NCBI RefSeq assembly: GCF_900188355.1
Contig: NZ_FZNX01000004.1
Span: forward strand, 427,141-491,140
Length of the DNA: 64,000 nt
Source of the DNA: Lutibacter flavus
Lineage (GTDB): Bacteria > Bacteroidota > Bacteroidia > Flavobacteriales > Flavobacteriaceae
Direction: 5' to 3'
The notes under the pieces are model-generated. The model was given only the letters and a program-made list of their open reading frames with translations, was not told the origin of the DNA and made no database searches. A program made the position numbers and the translations under genes. This document shows positions 45,701 through 53,428 of the stretch, one piece after another. Each line of letters starts with the position of its first letter. Within the stretch, counting starts at the first letter, position 1.

Positions 45701-48700
45701 TATTTCACGACCTTTTACAAAAAGTATTAATATTAAATATAAAGATCCTAAAGGAAATGAAAAAGAAGCGGATATAGATTCTTATAGTCCCAAAGGAATT
45801 ATTCTAGGTGGACAAGCAGATGATGAACAAACATTTGTAACTGCTGCGCCAGATATACCAGATATTATTTTAAGAGACCCTCCAGGTTCTAATAGTTTTG
45901 CTTCTATAGAAAGTGGAGAATCTTTTTCTTTTACTACATCAAGTAGTATTACAGATACAAGTGGAACTGATTCGGAAGTTACTTTATCTTTAGGAGTAGA
46001 TTTTGAATTAGGAGGAGGTCTTGCTGGGCCGGTAGTTGAAACAAACGTGACCGCCGATGCTAGTGTTGGAATTTCTACTTCAACATCGTCTTCAGATGGT
46101 GAGAGTATTACAAAAACGTATTCGTTTTCACAAACTATTTCAACCAGTGATGATCCAAGCTATGTAGGATCTAAAGGAGATTTGTATATAGGACAATCCA
46201 AAAATTATTTTTATGGTAGTTTTGATAAGGTTAAACCTTCAAAAACAATACCTACAAAAAATGTAGATGGCAGTTTAGTTCCTATGCCTGACTCTGAATA
46301 TTTGGTTTTAGGAACTGGCGAAAATCAATTATACATAAGTAAGCAAAAGTCCGTTTTCTTTTTAGAGGAGCCAGCTGAGACATTTTTTATATATTCTCAA
46401 AAGCAAATTATAGATGCTTTAATACCAGAATTACAGTTGCTTTCTACACAAGCTGTTACCCAGGCTGAGAAAGAAAACGATCCTGCAATAAAAGACAAAC
46501 CAGAAATTTTAACGCAAGAGCAATATACAGAGCAAGTTAGTTTATGGCGTAAAATGATTTTAGAAAATGAAAGGTCTAAATACTTAGTTAAGAATGACAG
46601 AGCTAATGTAAAGGAGTCATTAGTTACAATTGTGAGTGCCTTTAAAAGTAAATTAGAAGAGGCTTTACAAAGCGATAATACAGATGATCGTTTACAAGGT
46701 ATTTTAAATGATAAAAAGATTGTTACAGATAAAATACAAACGTTACTAAACAATAATTTTGATGATAATATTTCTTTTGATGCAGGGGTAGGAGAATTTA
46801 CACGAAGTATTGAAACCAGTCTTGTTGCAGCAAAATCAACTGAATTTAATTTATTTTTAAATTCATCAGTTTCAGGAGAAATCGGTTTTGCATTTAATGG
46901 TGTTGGTGGATCTGTTGGTATTTCTGGTTTTACTGATAAAGATTTAAATTCAGCTTTATCTGAAGAAGAGCAAAGTACAGTAACTATTAGTTATACTTTA
47001 AAAGATAACGATCGTGCAAATTTATTAAGTGTCGATGTAGTTAATTTATTTGATGGTAATGGACCAATTTTTAGTGTTTTAGGAGGTAGAACTTCTTGTC
47101 CTTATGAAGGTCCGGAACTTTCTAATTTTTATAATAATGCCCTATATGATCCTAGTGCCGAAACAATTTCAACATTACCAGAAGGTCTAAGAGAGCAATT
47201 AAGTTTTGCAACTCAAAGAGTAGAAGTTCCATTGCTTAGTGTTGAAGTTGCTGAAATAGGAAATGTTTTAGAAGGGAGAAATGCAGAATTTGAATTAATT
47301 TTAGAAAACAACAGTGTTTCTGGAACCGATGCAGTTTTTTTATTAAAAGTTGATAATTTAACAAATCCTTATAACGCTTTAATTAATATTGAGCCAAACG
47401 GAACCTTGGTAAATGTACCATACGGAGAAAAAGTATATTATACTTTAACATTGGCAAAATCAGTTTCAGATGTATATGATTATATAGGAAGTAATGATGG
47501 CGAAGGATTACCACTTGATGATGGTATTAGAATTGTATTGCAATCGCTATGTGATGGTGAAAGTGTAAGTGATGATGTGCGGATAAAAGCGCATTTTCTT
47601 CCAACTTGTTCAGAAGTAGTGTTAAGTGCTCCTCTTGATAATTGGGTGTATAATAGAGATGCAGCCTATAATTTAGATGGTTCAACCAATCCGTTAACAA
47701 TAAATATGATTGGTTTTAATACATCTTTTGCTAGTTTCGAGAAAATAGATTTAGAATATCGTTTGGCAACCTCTCCAAATTGGACACGATTACAAACGTA
47801 TTATGGGAGCCAGGAATTTAAGGATGAAGCTGATGCAAATAGTGAAACTAATATTGCATTAATTTCAAGCGCAACATTGTTCTATTCATTAGATATTGCA
47901 GCATTGAAATTACAAGATGGCTACTATGAAATTAGAGCTAGAAGTTCTTGTACAAATGATACAGAGTTTATCTCAGATGTGATAACCGGAAGAGTTGATT
48001 TAAATTCTCCTCAAAAATTTGGAACTCCATTACCAATAGATGGGATTTTAGGAGTTGGAGAAGATTTAAGGGTTGGTTTTAATGAAAATATCTTTTACAA
48101 TTCAGCAGTTAGTTCTATTGAAATAAAAGGTCAGACAAATCAACTTCCAATTAATAATAGTGTTTCATTATATTTTGAAGGCGCAACAAATACAGCTGTA
48201 ATAAACAATCCAAAAATTACATCAGGAGATTTAACGTTGGAGTTTTGGATGAACAATAGTACAATTGCCGGAGCTGCTGATATAATTAAGCAAGACGGCG
48301 GTTTAAATATTGGGCTCAATAATGGTGAACTATTCTTTACACTGGGTGGTGTTACCGCACAAGGTGGTATTGCAAGTGATGGCTTATTCCATCATTATAC
48401 ATTTACACATAAAAACAGTACAGGAGAAATTAGTATTTATCAAGATGATGCTGAAATTGCAGGTGAAACAGGAAATGCCAATATAGATTTTACGAACAAT
48501 AATCCATTAGTAATAGGAGGAAATACTTTTATTGGTAATATGCATGATTTACGCTTATGGAATAAAACGATAAGTTTAGAAAATGCCTATGCTAAAATGT
48601 ATGACAAACTAATTGGGAATGAAGCCAGTTTGATTGGATATTGGCCAATGGATGAAGGTAGAGGTGAACTAGCAAAAGACTTGGCACGCTTTAAACATGC

Positions 48701-51452
48701 GCAAGTTAATGCAGATTGGGATATTAAGCCAAAAGGAAAATCTTATGATTTTAATAATGGACAATTTTTAGAGTTAGACAATGTAGGTTTTGTTCAGTTA
48801 ACAAAAGAAATGGATGCTACTATCTCTTTTTGGTTGAAAACTGGAGCAACACAAGAAGCTACCTTATTTTCAAATGGAAAAGGCGATGGATCTGATGTTG
48901 TTCAATCAAATGGGTTAACAAATAAGTGGGCTATTAACATTTCTAATTCGGGTATGTTATCACTTGAAAGTGAAGGCAATTCTTATATGTTAACAAGTCA
49001 ACCAATAAATGATGATACATGGCATCACGTAACTTTATTGTTTAATCGAATAGGATCCTTAAGAACCTATGTAGATGCAGAGCCGGTTACTTCAAACCAA
49101 ATGGCTGCTATTGGTGGTTTTTCAGGAAATAAAATTTGGTTAGGTGCGAGAGGCGCTAAGGATTTAGCAGGAACTGAAGCAGTAGATAGAACATTTACAG
49201 GTAAATTAGACGAATTCCGTTTATGGAATACCTTACGTAATGTAGAGCAAATTAGTAGAGACCGTTTTAATGAAATGGATTTCGAAAGTATAGGTTTACT
49301 ATTATATGCAAGAATGAATGCTCCGGATGTACAAACTGGAAAAGGACCAAGGTATTATCATGCATATAGCAATCAGAATGTGATACCAAGTGATGCTGTT
49401 TTAAGTTCTGGTGAGGTCAATTATTCTGATGATGTACCGGCCATTAAACCGGAAAGAAACTTAATTAAGTTTTTAGTGAATCATGTTATTAATGAAGATG
49501 AAATGATTTTGGAACCCGTAGTTACAGATTGGGCTTCGCTTGAAGGTCAGATTTTGGATATTACGGTACACAGAATGTTTGATGATGCTAATAATATGCA
49601 ACAATCTCCTATAACATGGACCGCTTATGTGAAACGTAATGAGGTTAGCTGGTTTGTAGAAGGATATAATGAAATTGTTGATATTGTTAAAGATAGTGGA
49701 GAAGAGCAATCATTTGAAATTACCTTAATAAATAAAGGAGGAAATGGGCAACCATATACTATTAACAATGTGCCAAGTTGGTTGAAACTAAGTAGTTCTT
49801 CAGGTACATTAGAACCTGATAGTAGAGTTATAATTACTGCAACTATTGATAAGGAAATAACTCCTGGGGATTATCTTGAAAATTTATATTTACAGACCGA
49901 CTTTGGTTATGATGAGAAATTAACTATTCAAATAAAAGTGCTGGCAGAGGAACCAGATTGGGAAGTTGATCCAACTGATTTTGATTATAGTATGAACATT
50001 GTTGGTAGAATAAAAGTTGATAGTAAATTCTCTGAAGATTCTTATGATAAGATAGCTGCATTTTATAATGGAGAGGCGAGAGGTGTAGTTAATTTAATTT
50101 ACCTAGAATCTTTCCAGGAATACTATGCATACTTAACAGTTTATAGTAATAATGTGTTTGGAGAAGAACTTGAATTTAGTATTTGGGATGCGTCTCAAGG
50201 TAAAATTTTAGTGGCCTCAATTGATTCAAATTCAACTATAACATTTAAAGAAAATGAAGTGATGGGAACTTTAACCAATCCTGTTATTTTTGAAAACTCT
50301 GATGTATTGGTGCAAGATATTGAATTGAATAAAGGGTGGACTTGGGTTTCTTTAAACGTAAACGATTCAAAGTTTACAGATCTAAACGCACTTACACAAG
50401 GTATGAACTTAGATACTGATGACAGAATATTAAGCCATTCTCCAGCTCAATTAGAAACGTATTACAAAGATGAATCTAATTCAGGAAATAGTACTTGGTC
50501 GGGTACAGTAAGTGCAAATGGAGGATTGTCAACTTCTAAAATGTACAAGGTGAACTTTGATTTTGAGCAGTCATTGGATGTTAAAGGTATTCCTATAGAT
50601 ATTTCAACCTGGAGTTTTCCAATTAAAGCAAATTGGAACTGGTTACCGTATCCATTACTTGGAAATCAATCTACAAATGAAGCATTGGCATATTTTGATG
50701 CCGTAGATGGAGATGTAATTAAATCTCAAAATTTATTTGCAATTTATGATCCAATTAATGGTTGGAATGGAACTTTAAATTATTTAGTTTCTGGAAATGG
50801 ATATATGATAAAATCCAGTAAGGATCAGACTTTTTCGTATCCAAACTATCTAGGGAAGCCAATTAGTGGTAAATCAAGTGAAATTGTAATTAATGAAAAA
50901 CAGGATAAGATAGCTGATGAATTTACTAAATATGCTGAGAATATGAACGCAATTGTTCAGTTGCCAGAAGGCTATAATGAGTTATTTGTTTATGATAGTG
51001 CTGGCGTTTTAAAAGGTAAAGCAACGAATCAAATAGTTAACGATGCAGAATTAAGTTTTATAACTATTTATGGTGATACACCAGAGACATTAGTGTTTTA
51101 TATTGGAGATGGACGTGCTAAAAAAGTAACTGTAAAAACGTTTAACTTTAAAAGTAATAACGTGCTTGGTACTGTTTCCAAACCAATAATATTAGAAGAT
51201 TTTTCTAACACTATTAGTGTGTTTCCAAATCCGTTTGAAAATGACCTAACTATTAAGGTTGATGCGGTTGAAGGACAAGTAGTAACTATTCAATTGTATA
51301 ATTTAATGAGTCAATTGTTATTTACTAAAAAGTTCGAAGTTACAGAAGGAGTTAATTTGTTGAAATTCTCACCAAAAGTAGCTACTGGAACGTACCTGTT
51401 ACAAGTGAAAATGAAGGAGAGTACTGTAATTAGTAAGATAATTAAAAACTAG
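42750..51452 (+). CDS. Giant T9SS-secreted LamG-domain surface protein (2900 aa)
   Basis: This 2900-residue exported protein begins with a signal peptide (cut near LWAQ, residue 20). It has a fibronectin-like segment near residues 90-180, carboxypeptidase-regulatory-like modules (~185-215 and ~505-530), LamG/concanavalin-like domains at about 217-443, 1800-1960 and 2000-2190, a Ser/Thr-rich beta segment (~1050-1147), a coiled region (~1220-1340), a BACON-like stretch (~2305-2395), and a module (~2405-2515) shared with the next protein. The C-terminus is a type A T9SS sorting domain (SVFPNPFENDL then KIIKN at the end). It is probably a cell-surface adhesin or polysaccharide-binding protein. 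Confidence 0.85.
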   Translation: MKKIIITLGLWLLATGLWAQNDTGAKVVPVSQAIQNNGYTMQVGVPYLVDTEQSSTIVDVSNPNINDDIYPFDIRFPWDALYLFPTFAEESFDVSKGYFGDKILINWTLRANNELVTNIRILRQEYVDGILDDENYVQIGNVSKFDTEFEDKYVEGGVLYAYKIVADGVSEIESEFSTFITGIGFRSPTAIVTGNVSYKGGNPVEDVTIKATSEGSTINLGSALRIPSAGKLDFGKLSKPIDTAATLQVWMRPESAYSGDAGPNIRLFQLKEIEGATTINVEVNLLEASNILKVNIGTAEYRIQNFYPSGVIDERGDDVLVPVTDFNNNYVHFSVVLSDGNVPLLYINGRGMTVAYQTEVNQKIVEYDTDYDGVFEDYPGTLVAITIPTAVNVLALTPTTSWNNLNIGSGKDILVDEIRIWNKAKEPANIRTNFRRYINGNNVNLISYLSANEGVGDFAYDLSRSGFNYNKNNGKLISAIAANNVTWVAGSGNIPSASQLGILGVTDEFGNYEITAIPYSGTGESFNITPLFGLHQFEPGQQLVFLGQGAEVVNKIDFVDISSFSFKGKVFFDTRGVFKSFVELDGAGIEGDTQISGPGILDEGYNYYQKGSEKFYKGAYWYNEVEDRLERYATVFAEGVNVYVDGTPQLDENNVPLVTDENGEFEVSVPIGKHFITLKKDGHIFSYDGRFPKKPAIDAIDDDGLYEFFEDSNEPVIFIDSTRVTVVGRVVGGGVQAQKVIGFGEEGLFEKTIEDAEGDSKTITVSSKNNIGVADITLGYDPPGDGNVTEYTKYNFETNSETGEFRESLLPLDYELLAADIRIPSSTDPIENTISILKAGTKEDFPLSTVGELTTPEFIFEDGTEAFGEPYHHVIGGLNYRVDPVLKVLEQTSDATIQIGEEIFNTDDFSYPVFTQFREYKIQLNSFERYVNYDDGGEVEDIVPIVDGELLITNNLELPGSKILERDPNDLSIINYTFRAGQISISRPFTKSINIKYKDPKGNEKEADIDSYSPKGIILGGQADDEQTFVTAAPDIPDIILRDPPGSNSFASIESGESFSFTTSSSITDTSGTDSEVTLSLGVDFELGGGLAGPVVETNVTADASVGISTSTSSSDGESITKTYSFSQTISTSDDPSYVGSKGDLYIGQSKNYFYGSFDKVKPSKTIPTKNVDGSLVPMPDSEYLVLGTGENQLYISKQKSVFFLEEPAETFFIYSQKQIIDALIPELQLLSTQAVTQAEKENDPAIKDKPEILTQEQYTEQVSLWRKMILENERSKYLVKNDRANVKESLVTIVSAFKSKLEEALQSDNTDDRLQGILNDKKIVTDKIQTLLNNNFDDNISFDAGVGEFTRSIETSLVAAKSTEFNLFLNSSVSGEIGFAFNGVGGSVGISGFTDKDLNSALSEEEQSTVTISYTLKDNDRANLLSVDVVNLFDGNGPIFSVLGGRTSCPYEGPELSNFYNNALYDPSAETISTLPEGLREQLSFATQRVEVPLLSVEVAEIGNVLEGRNAEFELILENNSVSGTDAVFLLKVDNLTNPYNALINIEPNGTLVNVPYGEKVYYTLTLAKSVSDVYDYIGSNDGEGLPLDDGIRIVLQSLCDGESVSDDVRIKAHFLPTCSEVVLSAPLDNWVYNRDAAYNLDGSTNPLTINMIGFNTSFASFEKIDLEYRLATSPNWTRLQTYYGSQEFKDEADANSETNIALISSATLFYSLDIAALKLQDGYYEIRARSSCTNDTEFISDVITGRVDLNSPQKFGTPLPIDGILGVGEDLRVGFNENIFYNSAVSSIEIKGQTNQLPINNSVSLYFEGATNTAVINNPKITSGDLTLEFWMNNSTIAGAADIIKQDGGLNIGLNNGELFFTLGGVTAQGGIASDGLFHHYTFTHKNSTGEISIYQDDAEIAGETGNANIDFTNNNPLVIGGNTFIGNMHDLRLWNKTISLENAYAKMYDKLIGNEASLIGYWPMDEGRGELAKDLARFKHAQVNADWDIKPKGKSYDFNNGQFLELDNVGFVQLTKEMDATISFWLKTGATQEATLFSNGKGDGSDVVQSNGLTNKWAINISNSGMLSLESEGNSYMLTSQPINDDTWHHVTLLFNRIGSLRTYVDAEPVTSNQMAAIGGFSGNKIWLGARGAKDLAGTEAVDRTFTGKLDEFRLWNTLRNVEQISRDRFNEMDFESIGLLLYARMNAPDVQTGKGPRYYHAYSNQNVIPSDAVLSSGEVNYSDDVPAIKPERNLIKFLVNHVINEDEMILEPVVTDWASLEGQILDITVHRMFDDANNMQQSPITWTAYVKRNEVSWFVEGYNEIVDIVKDSGEEQSFEITLINKGGNGQPYTINNVPSWLKLSSSSGTLEPDSRVIITATIDKEITPGDYLENLYLQTDFGYDEKLTIQIKVLAEEPDWEVDPTDFDYSMNIVGRIKVDSKFSEDSYDKIAAFYNGEARGVVNLIYLESFQEYYAYLTVYSNNVFGEELEFSIWDASQGKILVASIDSNSTITFKENEVMGTLTNPVIFENSDVLVQDIELNKGWTWVSLNVNDSKFTDLNALTQGMNLDTDDRILSHSPAQLETYYKDESNSGNSTWSGTVSANGGLSTSKMYKVNFDFEQSLDVKGIPIDISTWSFPIKANWNWLPYPLLGNQSTNEALAYFDAVDGDVIKSQNLFAIYDPINGWNGTLNYLVSGNGYMIKSSKDQTFSYPNYLGKPISGKSSEIVINEKQDKIADEFTKYAENMNAIVQLPEGYNELFVYDSAGVLKGKATNQIVNDAELSFITIYGDTPETLVFYIGDGRAKKVTVKTFNFKSNNVLGTVSKPIILEDFSNTISVFPNPFENDLTIKVDAVEGQVVTIQLYNLMSQLLFTKKFEVTEGVNLLKFSPKVATGTYLLQVKMKESTVISKIIKN

Positions 51453-51464
51453 TATTCAAATTAT

Positions 51465-51496
51465 GTAGCACCTGGAATTTGCATTTTGGGTGCTAC
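51465..51496 (+). other. Hairpin after the giant gene
   Basis: An 8-bp perfect stem (GTAGCACC / GGTGCTAC) with a 16-nt loop is followed only by TATTTTAAAT. It is a weak terminator or processing stem in the 66-bp gap before the next gene. Confidence 0.5.
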
Positions 51497-51518
51497 TATT
51501 TTAAATAAAATAATAAAT

Positions 51519-52433
51519 ATGAAAAATTATATATATAGTACATTGGTACTGTTTTTTATAGGGTTTAATGCATTTGGCCAGACTCCCAGTTGGTCGGTAA
51601 ATGAAAACGATTTTCAATACACAATGTCTTTTGTGGCATTTGTAAATGTTGATGGAATTAACTTATCAGATTCAAATGACAAGGTTGCAGCTTTTGTAAA
51701 AGGAGAATGTAGAGGTGTAACAAATTTAACGTATGTAGCTAGTGAAGATAGCTATTATGCGTATTTAACTGTTTTTTCAAATGAGAATAATGAAACATTA
51801 AATTTTAAGATATATGATTCTGTAAATGATGTTGTAAAGGAAGTTGCAAAAACAGAAAGTTTTGAAATTAACGAACACAATGGAAATTTGTTTCAAGCAT
51901 TAAGTATAGCAAATCCTGCATTAAGTAGTAATGCTGAAATTTTAGATTTTGGTTTTAATGGGGTAATTATTAATGATATGTCAATTTCAGGAACTCAAAT
52001 TACTTTAGATATAAACAAAAGTGAAAACATAACAGACCTTAATGCCATTTTTGAGTTAAGCTCAGGGGCGCAATTATATATTGGAACAGAGAACCAAATT
52101 TCAGATGGGAATTCAATTGATTTTAGTAATCCGGTTCAATTTCAGGTGTTATCTGAAGATCAGTCTGTTCTAAAACAATGGAAAGTAACAGTTAATTTAA
52201 GTGCAGGTATTGCAACTTATTATAAAAAAGATGCAGTATGTTATCAAGGAGGAGTTCTTAAAGTAGTTTTTACAGAAAATAATTTAGAGGCGGTATTATC
52301 AAAAGATGGAAGTACATATGCAACACAAACTATTCACAATGGCGAGGCTATTTTTAGCGACCTGGAAGTTGGGACTTATAATGTTAAAGTTGGAGGAAAT
52401 GTAAAAGAAATAACTATTAATTTAAAAGAATAA
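51519..52433 (+). CDS. Secreted companion protein sharing a module with the giant protein
   Basis: This 304-residue exported protein starts at ATG 51519 (MKNYIYSTLV). The frame opens from a TTG at 51486, which is not preferred because the signal peptide starts at the ATG. Residues ~22-120 (SWSVNENDFQYTMS, DKVAAFVKGECRGVTNL, YYAYLTVFSN) match residues ~2405-2515 of the giant protein. Then comes a beta-sandwich with the pattern IDFSNPVQFQVLSEDQS, common in secreted Bacteroidetes proteins. No T9SS signal is seen. Function is unknown. Confidence 0.78.
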   Translation: MKNYIYSTLVLFFIGFNAFGQTPSWSVNENDFQYTMSFVAFVNVDGINLSDSNDKVAAFVKGECRGVTNLTYVASEDSYYAYLTVFSNENNETLNFKIYDSVNDVVKEVAKTESFEINEHNGNLFQALSIANPALSSNAEILDFGFNGVIINDMSISGTQITLDINKSENITDLNAIFELSSGAQLYIGTENQISDGNSIDFSNPVQFQVLSEDQSVLKQWKVTVNLSAGIATYYKKDAVCYQGGVLKVVFTENNLEAVLSKDGSTYATQTIHNGEAIFSDLEVGTYNVKVGGNVKEITINLKE

Positions 52434-52435
52434 TT

Positions 52436-52825
52436 ATGAAAATTAAAATATATAGCATTTTTATAGCGTTATTATTGGTGTTTATAAGTTGTTCTAAAGA
52501 TGAAGAATTTATAACTATTTCACCAGCAAACATATCCTTTGTACACGAGGATGGAACTGATATTCCTATAAATGAGTGTATAAATCCAGATGGGAAATAT
52601 GCCGTAAAAATTGAAACTAAAGCAGAAGGTTCGGGTACATATAAAGTGATTAGTGTAGATTATACTATAAATGGTGTTTTAAGAACAATGACATTTTTAA
52701 AAGAAGGGGCTCAAATAAACCCGATAACACTTATAGATGGTTTAAACACCGTTCAAATTGTGGAAAGTGGTTATACAAGTAATATTAATTTTGTTGCCCA
52801 AGGCGATTTTGAATTGGTAGAGTAA
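52436..52825 (+). CDS. Small lipoprotein at the end of the surface-protein locus
   Basis: I do not recognise the family. The 129-residue protein has a lipoprotein signal ending FISC at Cys19 and a beta-rich body (ISVDYTINGVLRTMTFLKEG) suggestive of an Ig-like fold. It starts 2 bp after the companion gene and probably is cotranscribed with it and the giant protein. Confidence 0.75.
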   Translation: MKIKIYSIFIALLLVFISCSKDEEFITISPANISFVHEDGTDIPINECINPDGKYAVKIETKAEGSGTYKVISVDYTINGVLRTMTFLKEGAQINPITLIDGLNTVQIVESGYTSNINFVAQGDFELVE

Positions 52826-52846
52826 AAAATATAGTATTTTAAAAAC

Positions 52847-52884
52847 AAAAAAACCAGTAGAATTGATTTTCTACTGGTTTTTTT
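52847..52884. terminator. Bidirectional terminator after the surface locus
   Basis: A perfect stem (AAACCAGTAGAA / TTCTACTGGTTT core) has A-runs on the left and T-runs on the right. It serves the surface locus (+) and the dinB-like gene (-). Confidence 0.88.
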
Positions 52885-52910
52885 ATATTTATATAAAAAA
52901 AATGATTCTT

Positions 52911-53426
52911 TTAAAGATACTTTTCTTTAATAATTTTTAAATGATGTATTTGATGGCCTGCAATTATAAAGCCTAATGCTCTAACGGACATATCTTGTTC
53001 GTTAAGTGAACCTGTTGTTGCTAACATTTCAGTTGTAAAACTTGAAAATAAGGTAATATTAGATTCTCTTAAATAAGTAAATTCTTCCAATAATTCGTGA
53101 AAATTTCTATTATTGGCGTTTGAATTTTCAACATACCAGTCTTCATTAAAACCAGGAAGGTTGGTAAGGTCGTTTCTTGCAAAACATAATGCTCTGTAGC
53201 TTAAAACTCGTTCTGCATCAACAATATGTTGTACAAGCTCTTTTATGGTCCATTTACCAATTTCATACCTGAAAAGTAATTTTTCTTCAGGTAAATCTTT
53301 CAAGGTCTGCATTACATCATCTAAAGATTTACTTAATACTTCAATTAAATTTACAGCACCTAAAGCTTTAATATAACCACTGTAAAATGGTGGATATTCG
53401 CTTTTTGTTAATTGAGATGAATTCAT
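52911..53426 (-). CDS. DinB-like domain protein
   Basis: This 171-residue protein matches the DinB/YfiT four-helix metal-binding family, with the His positions in KELVQHIVDAER near residue 65 and GHQIHHLKIIKEKYL at the C-terminus (the usual HxxxH end). Family members bind a divalent metal and many act as thiol-dependent transferases. The substrate here is not known. It follows ppc by 2 bp. Confidence 0.85.
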   Translation of the reverse strand: MNSSQLTKSEYPPFYSGYIKALGAVNLIEVLSKSLDDVMQTLKDLPEEKLLFRYEIGKWTIKELVQHIVDAERVLSYRALCFARNDLTNLPGFNEDWYVENSNANNRNFHELLEEFTYLRESNITLFSSFTTEMLATTGSLNEQDMSVRALGFIIAGHQIHHLKIIKEKYL

Positions 53427-53428
53427 AA

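Noticed and set aside
46397..46753. A 118-codon minus-strand frame inside the giant gene
   Set aside because: It is antisense to a coiled region of a long intact gene and has no recognisable domain.
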